DNA from: Nocardioides sp. BGMRC 2183
GTDB taxonomy: Bacteria > Actinomycetota > Actinomycetes > Propionibacteriales > Nocardioidaceae
Direction: 5' to 3'
Length of the DNA stretch: 64,000 bases
Assembly (NCBI GenBank): GCA_008123405.1
Contig: VSSA01000001.1
Span: 186,001 to 250,000 of the forward strand
A program made the translations under genes and the position numbers. The notes beneath the pieces were generated by a model. The model did no database searches. It was not told the origin of the DNA and saw only the letters and a program-made list of their open reading frames with translations. Of this stretch, positions 18,942 to 26,930 are shown in pieces (the stretch's first letter is position 1; every line of letters starts with the position of its first letter).

Positions 18942-20120
18942 ATGACTGTGACCGAAGCATCGCGGGAGAGCGTCGCCGCCGTCCTTGAGCAGGACCGCGT
19001 CGAGTCCCACCTCAACCCGCCGCCCTCCTACGACCTGACGGACCACCCGGTGCCGACGGGTCGTGAAGAGGTCTGGCGCTTCACCCCGATCAAGCGCCTG
19101 CGCGGCATCCTGGACGGCGAGTCCTCCGCCGACGCGCTGACCTGGCAGACCGAGGTGCCCGAGGGCATCACGATCTCCACGATCACCGCCGAAGAGGCCC
19201 GCGACCTCGGCGAGCTGCCGCCGAACGAGCGGCCCGCCGCGCTCGCGGTCGCCAACGCCGGCGGCGCCACACTGGTCGACGTACCGGCGGAGTTCGCCAG
19301 CGACGAGCCGCTGGTGCTGCGCCTGTCCGGCGACTCGGTCGACGACCTGGTCTGGGGCCACCTGGTGTTCCGGGTCGGCAACCACGCCGAGGTCACCATC
19401 GTCTTGGTGCACACCGGGTCGGCGCGCTACTGCACGACCACGTCCTACGTGGTCGGGGACGGCGCCCAGGTGCGGATCCTCAGCCTTCAGGACTGGGAGG
19501 ACGACGCGGTCCACCTCGGCCGGGACTCGATCCGGGTCGGTCGCGACGCGAACGTCCGGCACGCCGCGGTCACCTTCGGGGGAGACCTGGTGCGGATGCA
19601 CACCAACGTCGAGTACGACGGCCCCGGCGGCGAGGCCGAGCTGCTCGGCCTCTACTTCGCCGACGAGGGGCAGCACATCGAGCACCGCCTCTTCGCCGAC
19701 CACAACGCTCCCAAGACCAAGAGCAACGTGGTCTACAAGGGAGCGCTGCAGGGCGAGGGCGCCCACACCGTGTGGATCGGCAATGTGCTGATCCGCAAGG
19801 TCGCCGAGGGCATCGAGACGTACGAGGAGAACCGCAACCTGGTGCTCACCGATGGCTGCCAGGCCGACTCCGTGCCCAACCTGGAGATCGAGACTGGCGA
19901 GATCGAGGGTGCCGGCCACGCCTCGGCCACGGCCCGCTTCGATGACGAGCAGCTCTTCTACCTGCGTTCGCGCGGGGTGTCGGAGAAGGAGGCACAGCGC
20001 CTGGTGGTGCACGGCTTCTTCAACGACCTGATCCGCAAGATCGACATCCCCTCGGTCGAGGAGCAGCTGCTCGCGACGGTCGAGGCTGAGCTCGCCAAGA
20101 ACGTGCTCAAGGAGATCTGA
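18942..20120 (+). CDS. sufD: Fe-S cluster assembly protein SufD
   Basis: SufD is the SufB paralogue in the SufBC2D scaffold complex. The 392-residue protein has the family's variable N-terminal helical part, the beta-helix core, and the SufC-binding C-terminus with YLRSRGVSEKEAQRLVVHGFF. The ATG at 18942 follows CGAGGAAAG about ten bases upstream. Its stop is directly followed by the GTG of the Rieske gene without a gap. Confidence 0.97.
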   Translation: MTVTEASRESVAAVLEQDRVESHLNPPPSYDLTDHPVPTGREEVWRFTPIKRLRGILDGESSADALTWQTEVPEGITISTITAEEARDLGELPPNERPAALAVANAGGATLVDVPAEFASDEPLVLRLSGDSVDDLVWGHLVFRVGNHAEVTIVLVHTGSARYCTTTSYVVGDGAQVRILSLQDWEDDAVHLGRDSIRVGRDANVRHAAVTFGGDLVRMHTNVEYDGPGGEAELLGLYFADEGQHIEHRLFADHNAPKTKSNVVYKGALQGEGAHTVWIGNVLIRKVAEGIETYEENRNLVLTDGCQADSVPNLEIETGEIEGAGHASATARFDDEQLFYLRSRGVSEKEAQRLVVHGFFNDLIRKIDIPSVEEQLLATVEAELAKNVLKEI

Positions 20121-20456
20121 GTGACGTTCCACCGCGCCTGCGCGCTGACCGAGATCCCCGAGGACGAGGGCCTGGCCGTCGACGTCGAGGAGCTCACGGT
20201 CGTGCTGGCCCGCAACGGCGAGGAGGTCTACGCCCTCCAGGACCTCTGCTCGCACGCCGCGGTGCCGCTGAGCGAGGGCGAGGTCGCCGACTGCCAGATC
20301 GAGTGCTGGCTGCACGGGTCGATGTTCGACCTGCGCACCGGCAAGCCCACCAACCTGCCGGCCACCGAGCCGGTTGCCACCTTCCCGGTCGACGTGCGTG
20401 ACGGCGACGTCTACGTCGACGTCGACACCACCCTGAACGGAGTCACCCCAGCATGA
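20121..20456 (+). CDS. Rieske 2Fe-2S ferredoxin-like protein within the suf operon
   Basis: The 111-residue protein is a free-standing Rieske domain with both cluster-binding motifs, C43-x-H45 in LCSHAAVPL and C62-x-x-H65 in CWLHGSMFD. It resembles the small non-heme dioxygenase ferredoxin (NirD-like) type, and an electron-transfer role in cluster assembly is likely but not shown. Its GTG directly follows the sufD stop, and sufC starts within its last codons (ATGA overlap), so it is tightly coupled to both. Confidence 0.93.
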   Translation: MTFHRACALTEIPEDEGLAVDVEELTVVLARNGEEVYALQDLCSHAAVPLSEGEVADCQIECWLHGSMFDLRTGKPTNLPATEPVATFPVDVRDGDVYVDVDTTLNGVTPA

Positions 20457-21211
20457 GCACCCTCGAGATCAAGGACCTGCAGGTCTCGGTCACCACTGAC
20501 GACGGTCCGAAGGAGATCCTCAAGGGCGTCACCTTGACGATCTCCTCCGGCGAGACCCACGCGATCATGGGCCCGAACGGGTCCGGCAAGTCGACGCTGG
20601 CCTACTCGATCGCCGGTCACCCCAAGTACCAGATCACCGGCGGCTCGGTCACCCTCGACGGCGAGGACATCCTGGAGATGTCGGTCGACGAGCGGGCCCG
20701 CGCCGGACTCTTCCTCGCGATGCAGTACCCGGTCGAGGTCCCGGGCGTCTCGGTGGCCAACTTCCTGCGCACCGCGAAGACCGCGATCGACGGCGAGGCA
20801 CCCAAGCTGCGCACGTGGGTCAAGGACGTCAACGGTGCGATGGAGCGGATGAGCCTGGACGCCTCGTTCTCGCAGCGCTCGGTCAACGAGGGCTTCTCCG
20901 GTGGTGAGAAGAAGCGCCACGAGATTGCCCAGCTCGACCTGCTCGACCCGAACGTGGCGATCCTCGACGAGACCGACTCCGGCCTCGACATCGACGCCCT
21001 GAAGGTCGTCTCCGACGGCGTGAACCGGTTCCGCGAGCGGGAGAACAAGGCAGTTCTGCTGATCACCCACTACACGCGGATCCTGCGCTACATCCAGCCC
21101 GACCACGTGCACGTCTTCGTCGACGGCCGCGTCGCCGAGTCCGGTGGTCCCGCGCTCGCCGAAGAGCTCGAGGCCAACGGCTACGAAAAGTACGTCCTGG
21201 CGCCGCGATAA
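20453..21211 (+). CDS. sufC: Fe-S cluster assembly ATPase SufC
   Basis: SufC is the ABC-type ATPase of the SufBC2D scaffold. The 252-residue protein has Walker A GPNGSGKS (40-47), the signature GFSGGEKKRHEI and Walker B AILDETDSGLDID. These variants are typical of SufC and differ from those of transport ATPases. The start overlaps the Rieske gene stop. Confidence 0.98.
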   Translation: MSTLEIKDLQVSVTTDDGPKEILKGVTLTISSGETHAIMGPNGSGKSTLAYSIAGHPKYQITGGSVTLDGEDILEMSVDERARAGLFLAMQYPVEVPGVSVANFLRTAKTAIDGEAPKLRTWVKDVNGAMERMSLDASFSQRSVNEGFSGGEKKRHEIAQLDLLDPNVAILDETDSGLDIDALKVVSDGVNRFRERENKAVLLITHYTRILRYIQPDHVHVFVDGRVAESGGPALAEELEANGYEKYVLAPR

Positions 21212-21335
21212 GCGGCGCTGGGCGGCGTTGTCGTCGCTCGACGGCCCGCTCCGCTCAAAGGCCGCCTTCGCTCCTCCGCCTTGCCCACCACCACTTCTCG
21301 CACCGCCAGAACGCACTTTGACGAAAGGAGATCCG
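21212..21335. repeat. Intergenic palindromic-type sequence between sufC and sufS
   Basis: This 124-bp spacer holds a core from about 21233 to 21290 (CTCGACGG, then CCGCCTTCG, then CTCCGCCTTGCC). The core recurs in the elements at 23499-23612 and inside the 162-bp elements at 35563-35892. It interrupts an otherwise gap-free operon. The sufS ribosome binding site GAAAGGAG is at 21323-21330. Confidence 0.55.
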
Positions 21336-22604
21336 ATGATCTCAGGACTTCTCCCTGAACTCGAAGTGATCCGCAAGGACTTCCCGATCCTCGAGCGGAC
21401 GCTCGCGGGCGGGTTGCCGCTGGTCTACCTCGACAGCGCGAACACCTCGCAGAAGCCGCAGGTGGTGATCGACACGATGGTCGACCACCTCGAGCGGCAC
21501 AACGCGAACATCGCGCGTGCCATGCATCAGCTGGGCGCCGAGGCGACCGAGGCGTTCGAGACCGCGCGCGACAAGGTGGCGGCGTTCATCGGTGCTCCGG
21601 AGCGCGACGAGGTGATCTTCACCAAGAACGCCTCCGAGGGGCTGAACCTGGTGGCCAACACGCTCTCGTTCCCCGGCGAGCACCAGCTCGGTCCCGGGGA
21701 CGAGGTGGTGATCACCGAGATGGAGCACCACTCCAACATCGTGCCGTGGCAGCTGGTCACCCAACGCACCGGAGCCACGCTGCGGTGGTTCGGCGTCACC
21801 GACGAGGGGCGGCTGGACCTGGATCGCATCGACGAGCTGATCAATGAGCGGACCAAGGTCGTCTCGCTGACCTGGGTCTCCAACATGCTCGGCACGATCA
21901 ACCCGATCGCCGAGATCGCCCGCAAGGCGCACGCGGTCGGCGCGATCGTGGTGGTGGACGCCTCCCAGGCAGCGCCCCAGCTGCCGATCGACCTGGCCGC
22001 GATGCCCGTCGAGGAGCGTCCCGACCTGCTGGTCTTCACCGGACACAAGGTGGTCGGCCCGACCGGGATCGGCGTGCTCTGGGGGAGCCGGGCCGTGCTC
22101 GACACGCTGCCGCCCTTCCTCGGTGGCGGCGAGATGATCGAGACCGTCCGGATGGAGGGGTCGACCTTCGCCGGGATCCCGCACAAGTTCGAGGCGGGGA
22201 CCCCGCCGATCGCGGAGGCGGTCGGCCTGGGCGCAGCCGTGGAGTATCTCGGCCACATCGGTCTCGACGCCATCCACACCCATGAGCGGGCCATCACCGG
22301 CTACGCGCTCCAGGGGCTGGCCACGGTCCCCGGCCTGACCGTGCTCGGTCCGCTGGACCCGGCCGAGCGCGGTGGGGCGATCTCCTTCGAGCTCGACGGC
22401 GTGCACCCGCACGACGTCGCGCAGGTGCTCGACAGCCGCGGTGTCGCCGTACGGGCGGGGCACCACTGCGCCAAGCCGGCGCACGCTCGGTTCGGGGTGC
22501 AGAGCTCGACGCGGATGTCGTCGTACCTCTACACCACGCCGGACGAGATCGACGCGCTCGTCGAGGCGTTGAACTACACCCGCTCCTACTTCAAGCTGGG
22601 ATGA
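21336..22604 (+). CDS. sufS: Cysteine desulfurase SufS
   Basis: This PLP enzyme takes sulfur from cysteine for Fe-S clusters. The 422-residue protein has the PLP lysine K238 in FTGHKVVGP, the PLP-contact TEMEHHSNIVPW and the active cysteine C378 in RAGHHCAKP, as in group II (SufS) desulfurases. The ATG at 21336 has a strong GAAAGGAG site 6 nt upstream. The sufU start overlaps its stop, matching their roles as donor and sulfur carrier. Confidence 0.98.
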   Translation: MISGLLPELEVIRKDFPILERTLAGGLPLVYLDSANTSQKPQVVIDTMVDHLERHNANIARAMHQLGAEATEAFETARDKVAAFIGAPERDEVIFTKNASEGLNLVANTLSFPGEHQLGPGDEVVITEMEHHSNIVPWQLVTQRTGATLRWFGVTDEGRLDLDRIDELINERTKVVSLTWVSNMLGTINPIAEIARKAHAVGAIVVVDASQAAPQLPIDLAAMPVEERPDLLVFTGHKVVGPTGIGVLWGSRAVLDTLPPFLGGGEMIETVRMEGSTFAGIPHKFEAGTPPIAEAVGLGAAVEYLGHIGLDAIHTHERAITGYALQGLATVPGLTVLGPLDPAERGGAISFELDGVHPHDVAQVLDSRGVAVRAGHHCAKPAHARFGVQSSTRMSSYLYTTPDEIDALVEALNYTRSYFKLG

Positions 22605-23077
22605 GCATGAGTGCCGCACAGGACCTGGATGCGCTCTATCAGGAGATCATCCTCGACCACTACAAGAACCCGCACGGGAAGGGCCTGCGCGAGCCTGCCG
22701 CTGCGCAACGCTCCGCGGACGTGCACCACGTCAACCCGACCTGCGGCGACGAGATCACGCTGCGCGTCCACGTCGAAGGTGAGCCGGGCAGCGAGCGGGT
22801 GGCCGACGTCTCCTACGACGCGGTCGGCTGCTCCATCTCCCAGGCCTCGGCGTCGGTGCTGCACGAGCTGCTGGTCGGCAAGACCATCGATGAGGCAATG
22901 AACGTGCACGGCGAGTTCCTTGCGTTGATGCAGGGCAAGGGGACCGTCGAGCCGGACGAGGAGGTGCTGGAGGACGGCATCGCGTTCGCCGGTGTCGCCA
23001 AGTTCCCGGCACGCGTGAAGTGCGCCCTGCTCTCCTGGATGGCGTGGAAGGACGCCACCGTCCAGGCCCGCGGCTGA
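22601..23077 (+). CDS. sufU: Fe-S cluster assembly sulfur-transfer protein SufU
   Basis: SufU is a zinc-containing IscU-like protein that accepts persulfide sulfur from SufS. The 158-residue protein has the ligand set C48 (with D50), C77 and C141 in NPTCGD, AVGCSIS and VKCALLSW. Its insert between the second and third cysteines is the SufU type rather than IscU. The start overlaps the sufS stop (ATGA). Confidence 0.97.
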   Translation: MSMSAAQDLDALYQEIILDHYKNPHGKGLREPAAAQRSADVHHVNPTCGDEITLRVHVEGEPGSERVADVSYDAVGCSISQASASVLHELLVGKTIDEAMNVHGEFLALMQGKGTVEPDEEVLEDGIAFAGVAKFPARVKCALLSWMAWKDATVQARG

Positions 23078-23102
23078 CCCACGAGATTTTCGGAGGAACG
23101 AG

Positions 23103-23498
23103 ATGACTGAGCAGAACACCGAGACTCCCGCCCCGGCGGACCACAGCGATCTTCCCGAGGTGCCGCAGGCCTCGCAGGTCCCCGGCTCCGGGACCACCGT
23201 GGAGGACGTCACCGAGGCGATGAAGGACGTCGTGGACCCCGAGCTGGGGATCAACGTCGTCGACCTCGGCCTCGTCTACGGCGTACACCTCGACGAGTCG
23301 TCCAACGCCGTCCTCGACATGACCCTCACCTCGGCGGCCTGCCCGCTGACCGACGTGATCACCGACCAGACCGAGAGCGCGCTCGAAGGCCTGGTCAATG
23401 ACGTCGCGATCAACTGGGTCTGGATGCCGCCGTGGGGGCCCGACAAGATCACCGAGGACGGGCGCGAGCAGTTGCGAGCCCTCGGCTTCAACGTCTGA
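23103..23498 (+). CDS. sufT: SufT-like metal-sulfur cluster assembly factor (MIP18/DUF59 family)
   Basis: The 131-residue protein has a disordered acidic N-terminus (1-32) followed by a DUF59 domain with DPELGINVVDLGLVY and the cysteine C80 in TSAACPLTD. SufT-like proteins help in maturation of Fe-S proteins, and its place at the end of the suf operon agrees. The start has CGGAGGAACG upstream. The stop directly abuts a palindromic element (23499-23612) that may end the operon. Confidence 0.92.
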   Translation: MTEQNTETPAPADHSDLPEVPQASQVPGSGTTVEDVTEAMKDVVDPELGINVVDLGLVYGVHLDESSNAVLDMTLTSAACPLTDVITDQTESALEGLVNDVAINWVWMPPWGPDKITEDGREQLRALGFNV

Positions 23499-23612
23499 CC
23501 TGGCACGCCCAGCGGCCGCCCTGCCGGCGTTGGAGGCGCTCGACGACCCGCTTCGCTTTGAAGGTCGCCTTCGCGCCTCCGCCTTGGCAGGACGACCGCT
23601 GAACGTGCCAGG
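23499..23612. repeat. Palindromic intergenic element after the suf operon
   Basis: The ends are inverted repeats of about 27 bp with a few mismatches. The left end starts CCTGGCACGCCCAGCGG (23499) and the complement of the right end starts CCTGGCACGTTCAGCGG (ending 23612). The core (about 23528-23590) resembles those at 21233-21290 and 35796-35835. A partial direct copy of the core start (TTGGAGGCGCTCGAC) follows at 23642. The element begins at the base after the sufT-like stop codon, so it could fold as a terminator. Confidence 0.65.
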
Positions 23613-23705
23613 AACCGTCGCTACCGGTGCTCGTCCCGGATGTTGGAGGCGCTCGACAACCCGTTCCGCCCAAGGCCCGGCCGCCGATGTGGAAGGGTTG
23701 GTCTG

Positions 23706-24212
23706 GTGAACGATGACGAGCAGGTCAATCCGGCTGTCTCCGCCTTCTGGGAGGTCGCCAAGCGGCGGGCAAAGCTGGCATCTCTCCCCGGCTACTTCGG
23801 GCCCGGTGCCCTCGAGTCGCTGATGCCGCCGGCCTGGGCGTTCGGCGGTACGCCGGAGCAGGCCGACGAGTTGCTCCGTCTGGTGCTGGACGGCACCAAG
23901 ACCGCCACCGCGTCCGCGCTGTGGGACTACGAGGCCGACGACGACCCGCTTCCGGAGCCGGGTGGGCTCTCCATCGTGCTGGACGGGGAGGGGCGCCCGC
24001 GCGCCCTGATCGCCACCACCGCGGTGCGGGTGGTGCCCTTCGACGAGGTGGACGCCGACCATGCTCGCGCAGAGGGCGAGGGCGACCTCAGCCTGGAGTT
24101 CTGGCGCGAGGCACACCGCGAGTTCTTCTCCGCCTTCGCCAGCCACGACCGCGGGTTCGCCCCGGACATGCCGGTCGTGCTGGAGACGTTCGAGGTGCTC
24201 TACAGCGACTGA
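23706..24212 (+). CDS. ASCH domain-containing protein
   Basis: The 168-residue protein matches the ASCH (ASC-1 homology) superfamily, a beta-barrel related to PUA domains and thought to bind RNA or nucleotides. Recognisable are the LVLDGTKTATAS motif near residue 55-70, the conserved glycine-rich turn before IVLDGEGRPRALI, and the acidic-aromatic tail LSLEFWREAHREFF. The GTG at 23706 has GGAAGGG at 23691-23697. Its 3' end overlaps the convergent SRPBCC gene by 13 bp. Substrate is unknown. Confidence 0.85.
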   Translation: MNDDEQVNPAVSAFWEVAKRRAKLASLPGYFGPGALESLMPPAWAFGGTPEQADELLRLVLDGTKTATASALWDYEADDDPLPEPGGLSIVLDGEGRPRALIATTAVRVVPFDEVDADHARAEGEGDLSLEFWREAHREFFSAFASHDRGFAPDMPVVLETFEVLYSD

Positions 24213-24721
24213 GCGTCCGTTCCGACGCCGTACCGCTCGTCGGTGTAGCGCCGCAGGTTCTTCAGGAACCGGCGGAACCCCAGGTCGAGCAGCGGACGGC
24301 TCGGCGTGAGCGTGACCTTCGCGAAGCCGGTGACCTCCAGCGCCAGGGTCCAGGTGAGCCGGCAGCCCTCGTGGGTGGGCACCACGTCGTAGCGCTCGGC
24401 GAAAGCCCGGATCCGCTTCTCCGAAGCCTCGTTGAAGCGGAAGGCCAGCATCGTGTGCTCTTCCCAGGCGAGGAACTCCTCGGCGCCCAGGAGGCCGCCG
24501 CGCATGGTGACCGTCCGCTTCGTCCCCACGCCGCGCGGCGGTGGCGTCGTCCAGTCCACGCGGGTGATCACCGAGGCCCACTTCGGCCAGGAGTCGGCAT
24601 CGGCGAGCACCTCGAAGAGCTGCTCCGGGCTGACCGCGAGGTCGACGGAGTTGCTGAAGCGGTGCGGGGCGGTGTCGATGAAGTCGAGATCGACCCGAGC
24701 GCAGGGGTAGAGGCTGGTCAC
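24200..24721 (-). CDS. SRPBCC family protein (polyketide cyclase/START-like fold)
   Basis: The 173-residue protein has the START-like helix-grip fold signature: an N-terminal strand with FSNSVDLAVSPEQLFEVLADADSWPKWASVI and a C-terminal helix packing residues 145-165. Such proteins bind hydrophobic ligands or act as small cyclases or hydratases; the ligand is unknown. The GTG at 24721 is 6 nt after TAGTGT, so it is probably leaderless. A KstR-like palindrome overlaps this promoter, suggesting steroid or lipid-linked control (inference). Confidence 0.88.
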   Translation of the reverse strand: MTSLYPCARVDLDFIDTAPHRFSNSVDLAVSPEQLFEVLADADSWPKWASVITRVDWTTPPPRGVGTKRTVTMRGGLLGAEEFLAWEEHTMLAFRFNEASEKRIRAFAERYDVVPTHEGCRLTWTLALEVTGFAKVTLTPSRPLLDLGFRRFLKNLRRYTDERYGVGTDAQSL

Positions 24722-24727
24722 GCAACG

Positions 24728-24745
24728 ACACTAGAACAGGTTCTC
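24728..24745 (-). promoter_or_regulatory. -10 box and overlapping KstR-like operator of the SRPBCC gene
   Basis: On the minus strand TAGTGT (24728-24733) lies 6 nt before the start. On the plus strand TAGAACAGGTTCTC (24732-24745) matches the published KstR pattern TnnAACnnGTTnnA at all positions but the last. AGAAC and GTTCT form a perfect dyad. Confidence 0.45.
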
Positions 24746-24784
24746 GTTCTTGGGGAGAGGTGTTCGTGGTGCGATGACCGCGGC

Positions 24785-24790
24785 TACCGT
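24785..24790 (+). promoter_or_regulatory. -10 box of leaderless acVLRF1 gene
   Basis: TACCGT lies 6 nt before the GTG at 24797. Confidence 0.45.
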
Positions 24791-24796
24791 CGCAGC

Positions 24797-25450
24797 GTGA
24801 CAGCGACGGACGTGCGGACGGTTCGGGTGGCGCCCGAGCGCTGGGAGCGTTGGGTCGCGGGCTTCCGGGAGCGGCACGGAGAAGTGCGTCTGCGAGTCGA
24901 CGACAACGAGCTCGTCGGTCTTGGCGCGGACGAGTCCCGGTTCAACGCCAGGCTGCCGTTCGACCGCCGGTACGACGCCGCCCCCACCGCTGCCGACTTT
25001 GCCGCCGCGGCGGTGCCGCCCTCCGACTGGGGCCTGCTTCTGGTCCGCAAGGGCGGGTTCGCCGTCGCTCGGCTACACGGCGGGTCGATCGTCGCCTCGA
25101 AGGTCGGGCAGCGCCACGTGCAGGGGCGGACCAAGGCGGGTGGGCAGTCGCAGCAGCGGTTCGCCCGGCGACGGTCGAACCAGGCGAGGGTCGCCTACGA
25201 GGCGGCTGCGGACCATGCCGCGCGGATCCTGACCGCCGACGGCGGTCCGGGGCTGGTGGTGACCGGCGGCGATGTCGGCGCCATCCGTGCGGTCCTCGAC
25301 GACGGGCGCCTTGCCGCGCTGCCCATCGCCGGCCAGCGCCTCCCGATCCCGGACCCGCGCCGACGTGTGCTGGAGCAGGCGGTGAGCGACGCGGCCGCGA
25401 TCCTGGTCAGCGTCGAGAATCGAGCGACGCCTGAGAGATCGCGCGGGTAG
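24797..25450 (+). CDS. acVLRF1-type peptidyl-tRNA hydrolase (Vms1-like release factor homologue)
   Basis: The 217-residue protein matches the actinobacterial Vms1-like release factor 1 family, which has an eRF1-like fold and is related to eukaryotic Vms1/ANKZF1, the enzyme that frees stalled chains from ribosomes. The key glutamine loop is GGQSQQRFARRRSNQ (115-129), comparable to the GSQ-type loop of Vms1. The N-terminal beta-rich part (about 10-100) is the VLRF1 core. The GTG start is 6 nt after a TACCGT hexamer. Its 3' end overlaps the convergent GNAT gene by 44 bp. The ribosome-rescue role is inferred from the family. Confidence 0.85.
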   Translation: MTATDVRTVRVAPERWERWVAGFRERHGEVRLRVDDNELVGLGADESRFNARLPFDRRYDAAPTAADFAAAAVPPSDWGLLLVRKGGFAVARLHGGSIVASKVGQRHVQGRTKAGGQSQQRFARRRSNQARVAYEAAADHAARILTADGGPGLVVTGGDVGAIRAVLDDGRLAALPIAGQRLPIPDPRRRVLEQAVSDAAAILVSVENRATPERSRG

Positions 25451-25952
25451 GCAGCGCCTGCTGCGTCATCGTGACCGTCGGTGTCAGCTCCAGCGTCAGG
25501 AAGACGCTCGCAGGATCCTCGACGTAGTCCGCGAACGGCGTCGTCGCCACGAAGCCGTGACCCCGGTAGAGCGATCGTGCCGGCGCGAAGAAGTCCTCGC
25601 TCCCGGTCTCGAGGCTGATCCGGTGATATCCGCGCCCCCGTGCCATGTCGAGCACATGGCGCAGCAGTGCCGTACCGACTCCGTGTCCGCGGGCAGCTGC
25701 CGTGGTCCGCATCGACTTCAGTTCGCCGTGACGCGCGTCGAGCTCCTTGAGCGCGGCACATCCGAGGACGCGGCCCTCCGGCGAGCGCCAGGTCCACAAC
25801 GTCATGGCCGGACCGGCGAGGGCGTCAGCGTCCAGGGCGTGCACGCTCTCGGCCGGTGACGTCGCGTACATGTCGCTCAGGTGCTCGGCGAGGAGCTCCC
25901 GGACATCGGCGCGTCGCGGATCGTCCACGGTGATCGGGGCGGCGATCGTCAT
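25407..25952 (-). CDS. GNAT family N-acetyltransferase
   Basis: The 181-residue protein has the GNAT core with the acetyl-CoA binding motif [15 protein letters not shown] (about 88-102) and the following [23 protein letters not shown]. This pattern is close to acetyltransferases of the YjhQ/PhnO-like group. The ATG at 25952 overlaps the -10 of the divergent ABC gene, and its own -10 TAGCAT (25960-25965) overlaps the start codon of that gene. Substrate is unknown. The last 14 codons overlap the acVLRF1 gene. Confidence 0.9.
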   Translation of the reverse strand: MTIAAPITVDDPRRADVRELLAEHLSDMYATSPAESVHALDADALAGPAMTLWTWRSPEGRVLGCAALKELDARHGELKSMRTTAAARGHGVGTALLRHVLDMARGRGYHRISLETGSEDFFAPARSLYRGHGFVATTPFADYVEDPASVFLTLELTPTVTMTQQALPTRAISQASLDSRR

Positions 25953-25965
25953 AGGGTCGATGCTA
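25952..25965. promoter_or_regulatory. Interleaved divergent leaderless promoters
   Basis: On the plus strand TAGGGT (25952-25957) is 7 nt before the ABC ATPase ATG (25965). On the minus strand TAGCAT (25965-25960) is 7 nt before the GNAT ATG (25952). Each -10 box overlaps the start codon of the other gene. Confidence 0.55.
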
Positions 25966-26930
25966 TGAGCGGAGAGTCGGTCATCGAGATCGAGGGGCTG
26001 GTCAAGACGTTCGGACCGGTCCGGGCCTTGGATGGTCTGGACCTGAAGGTCGCTCCCGGAGAGGTGCACGGCTTCCTCGGCCCCAACGGCGCCGGGAAGT
26101 CGACGACGATCCGGGTCCTGCTCGGTCTGCTGCGCAAGGACGCCGGCTCGGTCTCGTTGCTTCAGGGTGATCCGTGGCGGGAGGCCGCGTCGCTGCATCG
26201 TCGACTGGCCTACGTGCCGGGCGATGTCAGCCTGTGGCCGAATCTGACCGGGGGTGAGGCGATCGACCTGCTCGGCAGGCTCCGCGGCGGAATCGACCCG
26301 GCGCGCCGGGCCGACCTGATCGAGCGCTTCGAGCTGGACCCGACCAAGCGTGGGCGGAGCTATTCGAAGGGCAACCGTCAGAAGGTGGCACTGGTCGCGG
26401 CGTTCGCCGCCGATGTCGAGCTGTTGCTGCTCGACGAGCCGACCTCCGGGCTGGATCCGCTCAAGGAGGAGACGTTCACCGAGCTGGTCGAGGAGTTCCG
26501 CGCCGGCGGAGGCACGGTCCTGCTCTCCAGCCACATCCTGGCTGAGGTCGAGAAGCTCTGCGACCGGGTGAGCATCATCCGTGCCGGCCGGATCGTGGAG
26601 GCTGGCACGCTGACCGACCTGCGTCACCTGACCCGCACCTCGGTGGACGTGACGCTGGGCGGCTCGCCCGCTGGCATCGACGAGCTCCCGGGTGTGCACG
26701 ACGCCGTGGTCGAGGGGCAGCGGGTGCGTTGTCAGGTGGAGACGGACCAGCTGGACGCGCTCCTCGGTGCGCTGCACCAGCGGGGAGTTCGGACGCTGGT
26801 CTGTCAGCCCCCGACGTTGGAGGAGCTCTTCTTGCGCCACTATGGCGATGAGACCGGCGATGAGGCCGGCGACGAGACCGGTGATCAGGCTGACGGCCAG
26901 CGTGGCGCCGAGGTGGGGGAGACTGCGTGA
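25965..26930 (+). CDS. ABC transporter ATP-binding protein (antibiotic-type exporter)
   Basis: The 321-residue ATPase has Walker A GPNGAGKS (39-46), the signature YSKGNRQK, Walker [14 protein letters not shown] and the switch histidine in [11 protein letters not shown]. The C-terminal domain (220-300) is the DrrA-like extension, and it ends in an acidic tail encoded by four tandem 12-bp units (26847-26894). The permease start overlaps its stop (GTGA), so the two form one exporter. The substrate is unknown; the closest named relatives are polyketide-antibiotic exporters. Confidence 0.92.
   Translation: MSGESVIEIEGLVKTFGPVRALDGLDLKVAPGEVHGFLGPNGAGKSTTIRVLLGLLRKDAGSVSLLQGDPWREAASLHRRLAYVPGDVSLWPNLTGGEAIDLLGRLRGGIDPARRADLIERFELDPTKRGRSYSKGNRQKVALVAAFAADVELLLLDEPTSGLDPLKEETFTELVEEFRAGGGTVLLSSHILAEVEKLCDRVSIIRAGRIVEAGTLTDLRHLTRTSVDVTLGGSPAGIDELPGVHDAVVEGQRVRCQVETDQLDALLGALHQRGVRTLVCQPPTLEELFLRHYGDETGDEAGDETGDQADGQRGAEVGETA
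26847..26894 (+). repeat. Four tandem 12-bp units inside the ABC ATPase gene
   Basis: The units begin at 26847, 26859, 26871 and 26883 and encode GDE(T/A)-like steps of an acidic tail. The third and fourth units are diverged. Being a multiple of three, copy number change would keep the frame. Confidence 0.7.
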
